In this document: in pieces, positions 33,825 to 43,452 of the stretch | Position numbering within the stretch: position 1 is the stretch's first letter | Layout: each line of letters begins with the position of its first letter | NCBI GenBank assembly: GCA_016936555.1 | Contig: JAFGXR010000108.1 | Coordinates: 124,001 to 188,000 of the forward strand | DNA length: 64,000 nucleotides | DNA from: Spirochaetales bacterium | GTDB lineage: Bacteria; Spirochaetota; Spirochaetia; DSM-2461 | Reading direction: 5' to 3' | Notes under the pieces: generated by a model | Database searches by the model: none | What the model was told of the DNA's origin: nothing | Seen by the model: only the letters and a program-made list of their open reading frames with translations | Made by a program: the position numbers and the translations under genes

Positions 33825-34895
33825 CTAATTCTCCCTCTTCACCCTTACAGGGCACTTCTCCGGCTCAGTAAACCATCTGCAGGGACTGCACCCGATGCAC
33901 AGCTCAATCTCATCTCCTTTCCCGGAAACTGTCTTTTCAGCCCATTTGGGATCGCAGAGAATGGCTTTGCCCACGGCGACCATATCGGTCAATCCGGTCT
34001 CCACAGCCAGTTGAGCTTCTTCTGCTTTTTTTATGCCGCCTACGCCGATTACGGTTAAACCTGTAGCCTTTTTCACATAGGCGCTGATATTGAACAGGGG
34101 GGAGAACCTGTCATCCTCCAGCACATCAAGCTTCGGAATACTATGGGCGCTCGATATATGGATAACCCGAATACCCATGGCTTTAAGCTTTTCAGCTGTA
34201 TCAATCCCTTCTTCCAGTGTAAGCCCGTCTTTTTCAGCGGCTCCCAGGCGGATGGATACAACGGCCCGGCCTTCTACGGCTTTTTCCACCAGAGAGTATA
34301 ATTCCAGGACGAATCTCTGTCTGTTCGAGAGCGAACCGCCGTATCCGTCAGTCCGCTTATTGGTTATGGGAGAGAGAAACTGGGTTCCCAGGTACCCGTG
34401 GGCTCCGTGCAATTCTATATATCTGTAACCGGCTTCCACAGCCCTTTGCGCCGCGTTGGCAAAATCGCGCTGGATTCTGTGAATATCCTCCACAGTCAAT
34501 TCGCGGCATTCCTTTCCCTCTTTCACCCCGCTCTTGGACGGAACGAGGGGGAGCAGTCCGTAATTTGTTTTAAGAGTGGATTTTCCTCCGGCATGGTGAA
34601 TCTGAATCCCGGGAACGGAACCGTTTTTTTCAATCAGAGCAGCCAGTTCTTTGTGCCCGTCTATCTGATTATCGTCGAAAAGCCCCAGCTGTGTTTCCGA
34701 CAATCTTCCTTCGGGAGAAACGGTGGTCGCTTCGACAATCATCAGGCCGGGCCCTTTCCTGTCTCCGTAGTGCTTCAGATGTTTTTCATTCACTTTTCCG
34801 CTTTCGTCGGAAAACCAGGTGGCGAGAGGCGCCATAACTATGCGGTTGGGAATCTTCAACCCGTTTATTTCCATTGGTGTGAGTAAGCTGTTCAT
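33825..34895 (-). CDS. NADH:flavin oxidoreductase (Old Yellow Enzyme family)
   Basis: 356 residues, FMN TIM barrel: LKIPNRIVMAPLATWFSDE at the start, GIQIHHAGGK, ELHGAHGYLGTQFLSP, and NKRTDGYGGSLSNRQRF. The C-terminus ends with CIGCSPCRWFTEPEKCPV, a CxxCxxC...C cluster. Long family members such as 2,4-dienoyl-CoA reductase carry a 4Fe-4S cluster at about this place and then continue with FAD/NAD domains, which are missing here. The substrate, an enone or nitro compound, cannot be told. A peroxidase-like CMD protein gene lies 42 bases upstream in the same direction. Confidence 0.87.
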   Translation of the reverse strand: MNSLLTPMEINGLKIPNRIVMAPLATWFSDESGKVNEKHLKHYGDRKGPGLMIVEATTVSPEGRLSETQLGLFDDNQIDGHKELAALIEKNGSVPGIQIHHAGGKSTLKTNYGLLPLVPSKSGVKEGKECRELTVEDIHRIQRDFANAAQRAVEAGYRYIELHGAHGYLGTQFLSPITNKRTDGYGGSLSNRQRFVLELYSLVEKAVEGRAVVSIRLGAAEKDGLTLEEGIDTAEKLKAMGIRVIHISSAHSIPKLDVLEDDRFSPLFNISAYVKKATGLTVIGVGGIKKAEEAQLAVETGLTDMVAVGKAILCDPKWAEKTVSGKGDEIELCIGCSPCRWFTEPEKCPVRVKREN

Positions 34896-34937
34896 AGCAA
34901 CAGAATAAAAGTTTTATCTTCTATCGTCCAGAATAAA

Positions 34938-35258
34938 TCAGTCTTTATTCCGGAAAACCATCAGGGCGCCCATGGCTTTGGGAAATCCCGCTGAAGGAGC
35001 CACTAGCAGTATGGCGTGTTCAATCTCTTCAGGGGTACAGCCGGCTGTCAGGGCCTTTTCTATATGGGTATGGAGGGCGAAATCGTACTGAGAGGCTGCG
35101 GAAACGGCTATTTTGATGAGCCATCGGGTCTTTTCGTCTAGGGGGCCGCCTTTCTCGTGAAGGAGCTGGCCGAAATGATCATATGCTTCGGCTATCTCTC
35201 TGTGTTTATCTCTGAAATAACGGAAATTCTCTTCTTTTATCTTCTCTTTCTTTTTCAT
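34938..35258 (-). CDS. Carboxymuconolactone decarboxylase-like (AhpD-fold) protein
   Basis: 106 residues. The all-helical CMD fold is seen in DEKTRWLIKIAVSAASQYDFALHTH, in pieces, then the family-typical EEIEHAILLVAPSAGFPKA. Peroxidase members have CxxC before the His, but here the sequence is SQYDFALH, so both Cys are absent and peroxidase activity is unlikely. A role as a small binding or decarboxylase-like enzyme is open. It stands between galM and the OYE gene and probably shares their transcript. Confidence 0.82.
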   Translation of the reverse strand: MKKKEKIKEENFRYFRDKHREIAEAYDHFGQLLHEKGGPLDEKTRWLIKIAVSAASQYDFALHTHIEKALTAGCTPEEIEHAILLVAPSAGFPKAMGALMVFRNKD

Positions 35259-35304
35259 GGGGACCTGCCTTTTCTTACAGTATGAAACAGGTCCCCGCTC
35301 TTCG

Positions 35305-36339
35305 CTACTTAATATGTGAGAATTTATGGATTGTCCTATGCCTGTAAACCTCTCCGGGATTCAGAATAATCGAGGGGAATTCCGGTTTATTGACCGAATC
35401 GGGATACATCTGCGTTTCCAGGCAGAAGGCGTAATGGGTATCGAATCCCTTATTTTTCAGCCCGCCCAGGAAATTGCCGCTGTAGAACTGAACGCCCGGC
35501 TCCGTGGTCAGGATCTCCATAGCGCGGCCGCTCTCCCTGTGCTCCACATAGATCCTGTTTTCAGGCTCTTCCTTTTTTCTGTCCGAAAGATTGAAGTTGT
35601 GGTCGAAGCCGCCGGATTTCTCCAGATCCGGACCGATCTGTTTTAAAGTCCGGAAATCAAAGGGCGTTCCCCCGACTTTCCGGATTTCACCGGTAGGTAT
35701 CGAGACTTCATCGACGGGGAGATAGCTCTCCGCTTCAATCTGAAGATAGTGATTGTGGATGGTCTCTCCCTTTTTGCCGCTGAGGTTCCAGTAGGCGTGG
35801 TTCGTCAGGTTTACGGGAGTCCGTTTATCGGTTACAGCCCTGTAGTCCATAATCAGTTCATTATTCACTGTCAGCCAGTAGGTGACTTCCACTTTCAGGT
35901 TCCCGGGGTAGTTCTCCTCTCCGTCGCGGCTGAGATAGGTGCAGCGGACCCCCGCTTGTTCCGCTTCTTCCAGGGGTTCCAGGTTCCAGATCACTTTATC
36001 ATAGCCAACGGCTCCGCCGTGGAGATGATTGCATCCCTGATCGTTGACCGATAATCTGTATTCCCTGCCGTCGAGCACATAGGCCGCCTGTCCGATTCTG
36101 TTGCCCACGCGGCCGATGGTCGCGCCGATAAAGGCATCCTGTTCCTCGTAATCCCCGACAGTCCCGAAGCCGAGCAGGCATTCTCCGGAGATTCCCCTTC
36201 TGTCCGGCGCCTTCAGAGATATAAGCGTTGCTCCGTAACTGATAAGAGACATTTCCAGTCCTTTCCCGTTGTCTATGCGCAGGCCTTCGACAGTTTCTCC
36301 CTTTTTTGTTGTTCCAAAATCAAATTTCTCAACCTTCAT
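35305..36339 (-). CDS. galM: Aldose 1-epimerase (mutarotase)
   Basis: 344 residues, the usual length. It interconverts alpha and beta anomers of glucose or galactose. Key blocks: GRVGNRIGQAAYVLDGREY, NHLHGGAVGYDKVIW with the first catalytic His region, VNLTNHAYWNL with the second His, and FCLETQMYPDS with the catalytic Glu. Four bases separate its ATG from the stop of the nuclease/helicase gene, with SD GGATGAAGAG. No galactose operon genes are near, so its place here seems to be chance. Confidence 0.95.
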   Translation of the reverse strand: MKVEKFDFGTTKKGETVEGLRIDNGKGLEMSLISYGATLISLKAPDRRGISGECLLGFGTVGDYEEQDAFIGATIGRVGNRIGQAAYVLDGREYRLSVNDQGCNHLHGGAVGYDKVIWNLEPLEEAEQAGVRCTYLSRDGEENYPGNLKVEVTYWLTVNNELIMDYRAVTDKRTPVNLTNHAYWNLSGKKGETIHNHYLQIEAESYLPVDEVSIPTGEIRKVGGTPFDFRTLKQIGPDLEKSGGFDHNFNLSDRKKEEPENRIYVEHRESGRAMEILTTEPGVQFYSGNFLGGLKNKGFDTHYAFCLETQMYPDSVNKPEFPSIILNPGEVYRHRTIHKFSHIK

Positions 36340-36343
36340 CTCT

Positions 36344-38686
36344 TCATCCTCTCCAGAAATTTACTATCCTATCATTCATCTGCTCTTCGTTCCGGCAGTA
36401 TGCTATATGGCTCCAGTAAGGGGGGTAGAGCTTTCTCGTATCGCTCCAGCCGTAGCGGCTGTCGATCAGCAGAATCAGTCCTCTGTCCTCTTCGCTCCTG
36501 ATCACCCGACCCGCCGCCTGCAGTACTTTATTGAATCCCGGCAGTCTGTAGGCGTAGTCGAATCCCTTTGTCCCTCTCTCCTCATAATATTTTTTATAGA
36601 GATCTCTTTCAACCGACAATCCGGGAAGTCCCGGGCCGACTATCATCACTCCGATCAGTTTTTCGCCTTTCAGATCAATGCCCTCCCCGAAAATCCCTCC
36701 CATAACAGCGAAAGCCAGGAGACTGTCCCATTCATCTTCAGAAAAACGGTCCAGAAAGGAGCTCCGGTCCTCCTCGGACATACCGCTTTCCTGCCTGTGG
36801 ATTTTCCTGTCGGGAAAGTGAAGGCCGAAATAATCAAAGGCCTGTTCCATGTAGGAGTAGGAGGGAAAGAACACGAGATAATTCCCCTCTTTAGCCGCGA
36901 AGGCGCTTTCTATGGCCCGGCAGAGATCGGGAAGCGACTCATGGCGCTTGCTGTACCGCGTTTCAATATCAGTCCTGATGCATACGGCGCAGTTTTCAGC
37001 CGGGAATGGGGAGGAGAGGGTGATAAAAGGAATCTCCTCCTCTCCGAACAAGGTACGGCAGAAATATTCCGAGGGAATCAGCGTGGCTGAAAAGAGAGCG
37101 GAACTGCGGAACTGTTTGAACATTTTTTCAAGGAGAGGAGCCGGATCCATATTGAGGAGCGACAGCTTTAATCCCTTCTCGCCTATTCTCCTGATCAGAA
37201 CCCTGTGCTGCTCACCGGCCAGTTCGCTGATGCGGTAGAAACGTCTCAGCTCAAAGGTCAGGTCCAGGACAATCTGCCCCGCATCGGTCGCATCGGATTC
37301 CTCGAGGAACAGTCCGACGGCTCTGCGGAGCTCTTCGGGCAAAGCCTCCCTTTCATCCCATTGCCGGTTTTTCTCTTTCAGATTCTTCATTTCCCCGAGG
37401 AGAATCCTGTTGATCTTCTCAAGCCGGCGGGCCAGTACGGGATGAATGGATTTAATCTCCCGTTTCACGTCCAGGATCTCTTTTTTGCTGAGAGATGCGC
37501 TGAACATATCCCGGCTCCGGTCCGGCAGGTTGTGGGCTTCGTCGGCCAGAAGGAGGTAGTCCTCCCCCCTTCCGAACTGAAAATAGCGTTTGAGTCTGAC
37601 CAGAGGATCGAAGATGTAATTGTAATCGCAGATCAGCAGATCCGAAACGAGGGAGATGTCGAGAGAGAGCTCGAAGGGACACAGATGATGCTCCATCGCC
37701 AGAGATTCCACTTTATCCCGGTTGAAAAGCACCGCATCGTCCAGCGTTTCCAGAACTTGCGACAGTTTTCCGTAATAGTTCTCCGCCCAGGGGCACTCGT
37801 CGGGCGAGCATCTGCTTCCGGGACTGAAACAGATTTTCTGTTTGGCCGTGAGCGAAACGGCGCGGCATTTCATTCCAGTTCCGAGCAGCGCTTCAAACGC
37901 CTCTTCGGCGGCGAGCCGTCCCGGTGTACGGGCTGTGGCGTAGAAAATCCTGTCACCGAGATTTTCCCCCAGGGCCTTGAAGGCGGGGAAAAGGGCTCCC
38001 ATGGTCTTACCCGTCCCTGTGGGCGCTTCCACCATCAAGGTCCGTTTCTCCCTGATGGCTCTGTAAACGGCTACGGACATCTCTCTCTGCGGTCCTCTGA
38101 AATCTCCGTAGGGAAACTCAGCGCTCCGTATCGATTCATTTCTGAACCGGTTCCGTTCAACCGTCTGGCTCCATAAAAAAAGATAGGAGGAAGTCAGTCC
38201 CTCTATGAAAGGTGCTGATTGTTCCATACTCACAGTCCGGGAGAAAATCTTTTCCTCTCCCGAGGTCATGTGATAGTAGGTCAGTTGAATGTCCGCGCTT
38301 TCAATTTCCTGTTCCCTGCAGTAAAGCCAGGCGTAGGACAGGAGCTGCTGTCTGTGCTCCGGAGGTGTTTCCTCCCAGGATGACGGAAATGTATCGGTAA
38401 CGGTTTTAATCTCTTCAATAAGAGGTCTTTCCCGCAAATCCGAAGAGGGAAACAAGCCGTCCATTCTGCCGTCGACCACTAATACCAGTTCGCCGGACCT
38501 GAACTCACCGGAGACTTTGACTTCTTTCTGATAATCATCGCCTCTCGATTCCTGGACGATTCTATGCCCTTTCGTTCCCTCGACGGCCCGCCGGTTGGAC
38601 CAGGATTCCGAAACCAGATCGCCGGCGAGGTTGACGGCGGCGATCAGTTCTCTTACCGATATGTGCCGGGGAGCGGTCAGTCCCAT
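36344..38686 (-). CDS. PD-(D/E)XK nuclease fused to XPD/DinG-type Fe-S helicase
   Basis: 780 residues. The first 140 residues look like a RecB/Cas4-type nuclease: VDGRMDGLF (Asp76), IEEIKTV (Glu92, Lys94) and the RecB-family QLLSYAWLY. Next is an SF2 DNA helicase: Walker A EAPTGTGKTMGA, an Fe-S domain with four Cys (KCRAV, KICF, GSRCSPDECPW), the DEAH box LADEAHNLPDRSRD and a helicase C-terminal domain ending GRVIRSEEDRG. XPD/DinG enzymes unwind 5'-3' in repair. It starts 10 bases inside trmL. Confidence 0.85.
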   Translation of the reverse strand: MGLTAPRHISVRELIAAVNLAGDLVSESWSNRRAVEGTKGHRIVQESRGDDYQKEVKVSGEFRSGELVLVVDGRMDGLFPSSDLRERPLIEEIKTVTDTFPSSWEETPPEHRQQLLSYAWLYCREQEIESADIQLTYYHMTSGEEKIFSRTVSMEQSAPFIEGLTSSYLFLWSQTVERNRFRNESIRSAEFPYGDFRGPQREMSVAVYRAIREKRTLMVEAPTGTGKTMGALFPAFKALGENLGDRIFYATARTPGRLAAEEAFEALLGTGMKCRAVSLTAKQKICFSPGSRCSPDECPWAENYYGKLSQVLETLDDAVLFNRDKVESLAMEHHLCPFELSLDISLVSDLLICDYNYIFDPLVRLKRYFQFGRGEDYLLLADEAHNLPDRSRDMFSASLSKKEILDVKREIKSIHPVLARRLEKINRILLGEMKNLKEKNRQWDEREALPEELRRAVGLFLEESDATDAGQIVLDLTFELRRFYRISELAGEQHRVLIRRIGEKGLKLSLLNMDPAPLLEKMFKQFRSSALFSATLIPSEYFCRTLFGEEEIPFITLSSPFPAENCAVCIRTDIETRYSKRHESLPDLCRAIESAFAAKEGNYLVFFPSYSYMEQAFDYFGLHFPDRKIHRQESGMSEEDRSSFLDRFSEDEWDSLLAFAVMGGIFGEGIDLKGEKLIGVMIVGPGLPGLSVERDLYKKYYEERGTKGFDYAYRLPGFNKVLQAAGRVIRSEEDRGLILLIDSRYGWSDTRKLYPPYWSHIAYCRNEEQMNDRIVNFWRG

Positions 38687-39180
38687 GAGAGCCTGTGGAG
38701 CTTCCCTTCTTTCTGCAGAAAATCAAATCCGCACTGCCGCATCACTTCGTAAGCCATGATGGCCACGGAATTGGAGAGATTGAGAGACCGGGCTTCGCCT
38801 ATCATGGGGATGCGGACGCAGTTCTCCCTGTGCCTGACGAGCAGTTCCTCGGGAAGCCCCTTCGACTCTTTGCCGAATATCAGGAATACCGATTCATGGG
38901 AGGGGTAGGGGGGGGTGTCATAGGTCTGTTCCGCTTTCGTCGTGGCGAAAATATGAAGCCCTCCGGGATTTCTGAGAAAAAAATGATCCAGATCGTCGTA
39001 GTAATGGATGTCCAGCAAATGCCAGTAATCGAGACCGGCCCGGCGGACCGATTTTTCATCGACGGAAAAACCGAGAGGCCTGATGAGGTGAAGGGAGGCT
39101 CCCGTGGCGCTGCAGGTCCGGGCGATATTCCCCGTATTCTGGGGTATCTCCGGTTCGTGGAGGACGATATTCAGATGCAA
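38677..39180 (-). CDS. trmL: tRNA (cytidine/uridine-34-2'-O)-methyltransferase TrmL
   Basis: 167 residues from a TTG start at 39180, which gives the canonical N-terminus HLNIVLHEPEIPQNTGNIAR and has SD GGAG 8 bases upstream; longer frames run into rel. It is a SPOUT-class enzyme: the knot region shows FLIFGKESKGLP, RIPMI and SLNLSNSVAIMAYE. It methylates the 2'-OH of the wobble nucleotide of some leucine tRNAs. It begins 4 bases after the rel stop and overlaps the helicase gene by 10 bases. Confidence 0.92.
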   Translation of the reverse strand: MHLNIVLHEPEIPQNTGNIARTCSATGASLHLIRPLGFSVDEKSVRRAGLDYWHLLDIHYYDDLDHFFLRNPGGLHIFATTKAEQTYDTPPYPSHESVFLIFGKESKGLPEELLVRHRENCVRIPMIGEARSLNLSNSVAIMAYEVMRQCGFDFLQKEGKLHRLSWD

Positions 39181-39184
39181 AACG

Positions 39185-41257
39185 CTACTCCGGAAGAGGC
39201 CTGTTCTGATGGCTCTGAACTTTCTGGACATTCATGACCGCCGGAATGGACCGTATGCTTTTGGAAACTTTTTTCTCATCTTCCATCTTCTCCAGCTCGA
39301 CGGTGAAAAACCCCAGGAGGTCGCCTCTCTCCGTTTCATCGAGAGACCCGGAGATAAGGTGTCCGCGGTTTTTCCTGATGGCTCCTTCTATTTCGGAGAA
39401 CAGGTCGTTGCGGTACTTGGAATGGATGCGGAAGCGCTGGGTGAATTTGGTCGAGACGGTCTCCCACTCGACATGGATTTTCCGCTCATCGAATTCCTTT
39501 ATGTTTTTCAGATTGGAACAGCTCGCCTTATGGACGATGATGCCGCGGCCCCGGGACACGAAACCGATGATTTCATCACCGGTCGTGGGATTACAGCACT
39601 GAGCCAGATGGATCATGAGGTTTCTTTCATTGTCGATCGTGATACCGACTTTGGATTTGTCCAGTACCTTGTTCTGAAAAATATGGGAGTATTCCTCGCC
39701 TTCTTTTTTCTGTTCATCCGTATCTTTGGCAGGTGCCGGAGGGGCCCCGTCCTTTTTATGGGCGACGATATTTCTGTCTATGAAGATACCCGTTTCGTTT
39801 TTGTTGAGCCAGTGCCGAATCTTCGATCTCGCCTTGTAGGTTTTAACGTAACGGAGCCAGTTCAGATGGGGGTGGGCCGAAGGGCTTGTCATGACCGATA
39901 TGGTCTGGGTGTTTCTCAGCGGTTTGGTCAGGGGGATAATCGCCCCGTCCGCTTTGGCGCCCATGCAGTGATGCCCCACATCGGTGTGGATCCGGTAGGC
40001 GAAGTCGATGGCTGTCGATCCCTTGGGGAGCTCGATGCTGTCGCCTTTCGGCGTAAAAACGTATATGGAGTCTTCCAGCAGCTCTTTTTTTATGGAGTTC
40101 ATAAATTCGCCGGAGTCCAGTTTCTGTTCGTTCCAGTTCTTCAGCTGATTGACGAAATTGATCTCCGAAGGCTTTCCCGATTCGGCGGTTTTCCCTTCCT
40201 TGTACAGCCAGTGGGCGGCGATTCCATACTCCGCCGTTTTATTCATATCAAAGGTGCGGATCTGGATCTCCAGAGGCTTGCCGCCGTAGCCCATGACAGA
40301 GGTGTGGAGACTTCTGTAATGATTTTCCTTGGGCATGGCGATATAGTCTTTAAATCGCCCCGCCAGCGGTGTCCACAGATGGTGGACGATTCCCAGAAGC
40401 GTGTAACATTCAACCGTGTCATTGCAGAGGATCCGTATGCCCAGGAAATCGTATATCTCGCTCAGGTCCTTCCCTTTGGTTTTCATCTTTCTGTAAATGG
40501 AGTAGAAGTGCTTGGCTCTCGTCTGGACTTTGATCTGGATTTTCTGCTTGGAAGCTTCGCGGTAGATGTCTTCCTCGATGTGCTTTAGAAAATCGGACCG
40601 GGCTTCCTTTTTATGATCGATAAAATCTTTGATCTGATAATAGACATCGGGAGAGGTGAACTTGAGGCTCAGATCCTCCAGTTCCGACTTCAGGGAATAA
40701 ATACCCAGTTTGCCCGCGATAGGGGCATAAATGTCGAGGCATTCCCTGGCTATGCGCTTCTGCTTGTCCTCGGGCATATACTGGAGCGTGCTCATGTTAT
40801 GGCGCTTGTCCGCCAGTTTTATCAGGATGACGCGAATGTCCTTTACCATGGCGAAGAACATCTTCCTTATGGTTTCCGATTCCTGGACATTGCGGTTTTT
40901 CGCATTGACGATATTGATTTTGGTGACGCCGTTGACCAGCTTTTCCACTTCGGGACCGAAGATTTCCTTCAGTTCCGCCCGGGTGATGCTCGTGTCTTCC
41001 AGAACGTCATGAAGGAGTCCCGCCTGAACAGTGTGCTGATCCAGGTAGAGGCCGGCCAGAATTTCTGCGACCCGTATGGGATGGATGATATAGGGCTCGC
41101 CGCTGCGGCGCTTCTGTCCTACGTGCTGCTGCTCCGACCACCGGGCGGCGCGGACGACCTCGTCCTGCTGCTCCGTCGTCATATAGGAGACCTTGTCTCT
41201 GAGAAGCTGTATTTCCCTGTCGATATCGTCGACTGTGACCAGTTTGCTTTCAGACAT
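39185..41257 (-). CDS. rel: Bifunctional (p)ppGpp synthetase/hydrolase
   Basis: 690 residues from the ATG at 41257, overlapping prmC by 8 bases. The N-terminal HD hydrolase has HPIRVAEILA and HDVLEDT (79-85). The synthetase domain contains RAKHFYSIYRKMK and YDFLGIRILC. The TGS domain (IYVFTPKGDSIELPKGSTA) follows, then a Cys-containing linker (LAQCCNP) and an ACT-like end. Both catalytic domains look intact, so it should make and break ppGpp, as in organisms with a single Rel enzyme. It is part of the prfA-prmC-rel-trmL-helicase-galM run. Confidence 0.95.
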   Translation of the reverse strand: MSESKLVTVDDIDREIQLLRDKVSYMTTEQQDEVVRAARWSEQQHVGQKRRSGEPYIIHPIRVAEILAGLYLDQHTVQAGLLHDVLEDTSITRAELKEIFGPEVEKLVNGVTKINIVNAKNRNVQESETIRKMFFAMVKDIRVILIKLADKRHNMSTLQYMPEDKQKRIARECLDIYAPIAGKLGIYSLKSELEDLSLKFTSPDVYYQIKDFIDHKKEARSDFLKHIEEDIYREASKQKIQIKVQTRAKHFYSIYRKMKTKGKDLSEIYDFLGIRILCNDTVECYTLLGIVHHLWTPLAGRFKDYIAMPKENHYRSLHTSVMGYGGKPLEIQIRTFDMNKTAEYGIAAHWLYKEGKTAESGKPSEINFVNQLKNWNEQKLDSGEFMNSIKKELLEDSIYVFTPKGDSIELPKGSTAIDFAYRIHTDVGHHCMGAKADGAIIPLTKPLRNTQTISVMTSPSAHPHLNWLRYVKTYKARSKIRHWLNKNETGIFIDRNIVAHKKDGAPPAPAKDTDEQKKEGEEYSHIFQNKVLDKSKVGITIDNERNLMIHLAQCCNPTTGDEIIGFVSRGRGIIVHKASCSNLKNIKEFDERKIHVEWETVSTKFTQRFRIHSKYRNDLFSEIEGAIRKNRGHLISGSLDETERGDLLGFFTVELEKMEDEKKVSKSIRSIPAVMNVQKVQSHQNRPLPE

Positions 41258-42101
41258 CAACGGGCCCTTTTCTGCCGCGGATAACCCTGTCGAGTCCCGG
41301 CAGATCCTTCAGTACAACGATATCCTCAAATCCTGCGCGCTCCATACAGACCTTCATACTTTCCATCTGGGCGGGATGCGCTTCTATGAGAAGGTAGCCG
41401 CCCTCATTCAGATAACCCGGTGCTGCCCCGATTATCATCCGTATCAGATCGAGACCGTCCTCTCCGCCGTCAAGGGCGAGCGCGGGCTCCTTCCATCCCT
41501 CATCCATCCTCTCATCCGTCTCACCGGTCGTGAGATAGGGGGGATTGGTGACGATAATATCAAAAGTGCCCTCGATTTTTTCAAAAAGAGAGCTTTTTGT
41601 AAACTTAATACTCCCGTCGGCCAATGTACAGTTATTTATGGAAAAAACCTTTTCGGCGACAGAAGAAATATCCGATGCGCTGACATTGAGCGTCGGGTCG
41701 GTATTTTTGAGCGAAACGGCGATACAACCCGTTCCGGTGCACAAATCGAGCACATCTTTCAGGGAATGGTCCGCTTCCGTCAGAGATAGTGCCGTCTCCA
41801 CCAGCAGCTCTGTATCGGGCCGGGGACAGAGCACGCCCTCCTCCACTCGAAAGGGGAGGCCGAAAAACTCTTTTGAACCCGTCAGATAGGCGACGGGGTG
41901 ATGATCCAGACGCATCCCTATGAGTTTTCTGAACATATTCAGAGCCTCGCCGGGCACCTCATCGGGAAAAGAGGCATAGAGTTTTTCTCTTGTCATTTTC
42001 AGGCAGTGGCAGAGCAGAAGCGAGCTGTCGAGACGGGCCGTCTCAATATCCGCTTCGTTCAGTCTGCCGGAGCCCTCATTCAGAACGTCCCGTACTGTCA
42101 T
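41250..42101 (-). CDS. prmC: Release factor glutamine N5-methyltransferase
   Basis: 283 residues. It methylates the Gln of the GGQ motif of release factors. It has an N-terminal helical domain, AdoMet loop [13 protein letters not shown] and the catalytic VTNPPYL near 186. It overlaps the end of prfA by 4 bases (ATGA), so it is translationally coupled with its substrate's gene, the common arrangement. Confidence 0.95.
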   Translation of the reverse strand: MTVRDVLNEGSGRLNEADIETARLDSSLLLCHCLKMTREKLYASFPDEVPGEALNMFRKLIGMRLDHHPVAYLTGSKEFFGLPFRVEEGVLCPRPDTELLVETALSLTEADHSLKDVLDLCTGTGCIAVSLKNTDPTLNVSASDISSVAEKVFSINNCTLADGSIKFTKSSLFEKIEGTFDIIVTNPPYLTTGETDERMDEGWKEPALALDGGEDGLDLIRMIIGAAPGYLNEGGYLLIEAHPAQMESMKVCMERAGFEDIVVLKDLPGLDRVIRGRKGPVDV

Positions 42102-43165
42102 TCACCCTTTTGAAGCGCTTCTTCCTGAGCGCTCATCTTAAGGGCATCGATAATCTCGCCGATGTTCCCCTGCATTATCGTATCCAGCTTGTAGAGAGTC
42201 AGGTTGATCCTGTGATCGGTACAGCGCCCCTGGGGGAAGTTGTAGGTTCTGATTCTCTCGGAACGGTCGCCCGAACCGACCTGGCTCTTTCTGTCGGCGG
42301 CCCGTTCGGCATTCTTTTTCTGCTCTTCCATCTCCAGCAGCCTGGACCGGAGGACCCTGAGGGCTTTGGCCTTGTTTTTGATCTGGGACTTCTCATCCTG
42401 CTGGGACACGACCAGCCCCGTGGGAAGGTGGGTAATTCTTACGGCCGAGTCCGTCGTGTTGACGCTCTGCCCGCCGGGTCCCGATGAGCGGAATACATCG
42501 ATCTTCAGATCTTCAGTCCTGATTTCGATATCGGTTTCCTCCGCTTCAGGGAGAACCGCGACGGTTGCGGCCGAGGTCTGGATACGGCCGCCCGATTCGG
42601 TAATGGGAATTCTCTGAACGCGATGGCCGCCGCTTTCATAGCGGAGATCCCCGTAAACCCCTTTTCCGTTGATGGAGAAGACAATTTCCTTGAAACCGCC
42701 CAGCTCAATCTCGCTGGAGCTCATCACTTCGATTTTCCAGCCCTTCGTTTCGGCATACCGGCTGTACATCCGGTAGAGGTCCGCGGCGAAAAGCGCCGCT
42801 TCGTCCCCGCCGGTTCCGGCGCGGATCTCCATAATGATATTTTTGCCGTCGAGAGGGTCTTTGGGGACCAGGAGAAGTTTGATTTTTCCTTCCATGTCTT
42901 CAGCCGAACGCTCCAGTTCCTTTATCTCTTCTTTGGCCATTTCCTTCATTTCGGGATCGGTCTCTTCGGCGATCATATCCCTGGCGTCGGCCAGCTCTTC
43001 GGTCATCTTTTTATATTCGAGATAGGCATTATCGATATCTTTCAGATCGGAGTACTCCATCATCAGCTCTTTGTAGCGCTTCTGATTGCTGATGACATCG
43101 GGATCGGATATCATTTTTTCCACTTCGCTGTAGCGGTGGTGCAGTTTTTCCAGTTTATCCAGCAT
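42098..43165 (-). CDS. prfA: Peptide chain release factor 1
   Basis: 355 residues with SD GAGGAG. It recognises UAA and UAG. The catalytic GGQ is in [15 protein letters not shown] (near residue 230), and a typical RF1 block is [16 protein letters not shown]. Its frame is intact with no frameshift, as expected for RF1 and unlike many prfB genes. It heads a long minus-strand operon through prmC, rel, trmL and the helicase gene. Confidence 0.97.
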   Translation of the reverse strand: MLDKLEKLHHRYSEVEKMISDPDVISNQKRYKELMMEYSDLKDIDNAYLEYKKMTEELADARDMIAEETDPEMKEMAKEEIKELERSAEDMEGKIKLLLVPKDPLDGKNIIMEIRAGTGGDEAALFAADLYRMYSRYAETKGWKIEVMSSSEIELGGFKEIVFSINGKGVYGDLRYESGGHRVQRIPITESGGRIQTSAATVAVLPEAEETDIEIRTEDLKIDVFRSSGPGGQSVNTTDSAVRITHLPTGLVVSQQDEKSQIKNKAKALRVLRSRLLEMEEQKKNAERAADRKSQVGSGDRSERIRTYNFPQGRCTDHRINLTLYKLDTIMQGNIGEIIDALKMSAQEEALQKGE

Positions 43166-43192
43166 TTAATACTCCTCTTGTTAAGGTGTACA

Positions 43193-43221
43193 TTTATATC
43201 AGAAATGATAAAAAAAAACAA
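43193..43221 (-). promoter_or_regulatory. Promoter of the prfA operon
   Basis: On the minus strand, TTGTTT (43216-43221), T-rich 17-base spacer, TATAAA (43193-43198), about 28 bases before the prfA ATG. Confidence 0.65.
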
Positions 43222-43272
43222 TTTGTAAAAATGGTATTGTTTTTTTACTATACTGTGTTAATTTCAATAAAT

Positions 43273-43452
43273 ATGGCTAATATTCGCGATTTTGCTCAGT
43301 GCAGTAAGTGTAAATACTTTGTAGAGGATGATGAGTCTCTGAAAACAGTTATCGAGTACTGCATTATCCTCGGTGCCAAATTAAATACGAGCGGTCATTG
43401 CGAAGAGTTCGTCGCGTTGGAAAAGGATGCCGACGCCGAACTGGTGGGTTGA
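43273..43452 (+). CDS. Small Cys-rich protein, unknown function
   Basis: 59 residues from the ATG at 43273; an in-frame start at 43186 would put the promoter region inside the gene. It has CSKCKYF, then a Cys in EYCIIL and another in GHCEEFV, so four Cys and one His could bind zinc or a cluster. There is no signal peptide. It may be a small metal-binding or redox protein. The SD is poor; TATACT (43249-43254) lies 18 bases before the ATG. It is divergent from prfA. I do not recognise a family. Confidence 0.6.
   Translation: MANIRDFAQCSKCKYFVEDDESLKTVIEYCIILGAKLNTSGHCEEFVALEKDADAELVG

Noticed and set aside
39104-40588. 494-codon plus-strand ORF opposite rel
   Set aside because: Lies entirely over a well-recognised rel gene (apart from the trmL end), has no SD and reads as low-similarity antisense sequence. 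Long shadows are common at this GC content.
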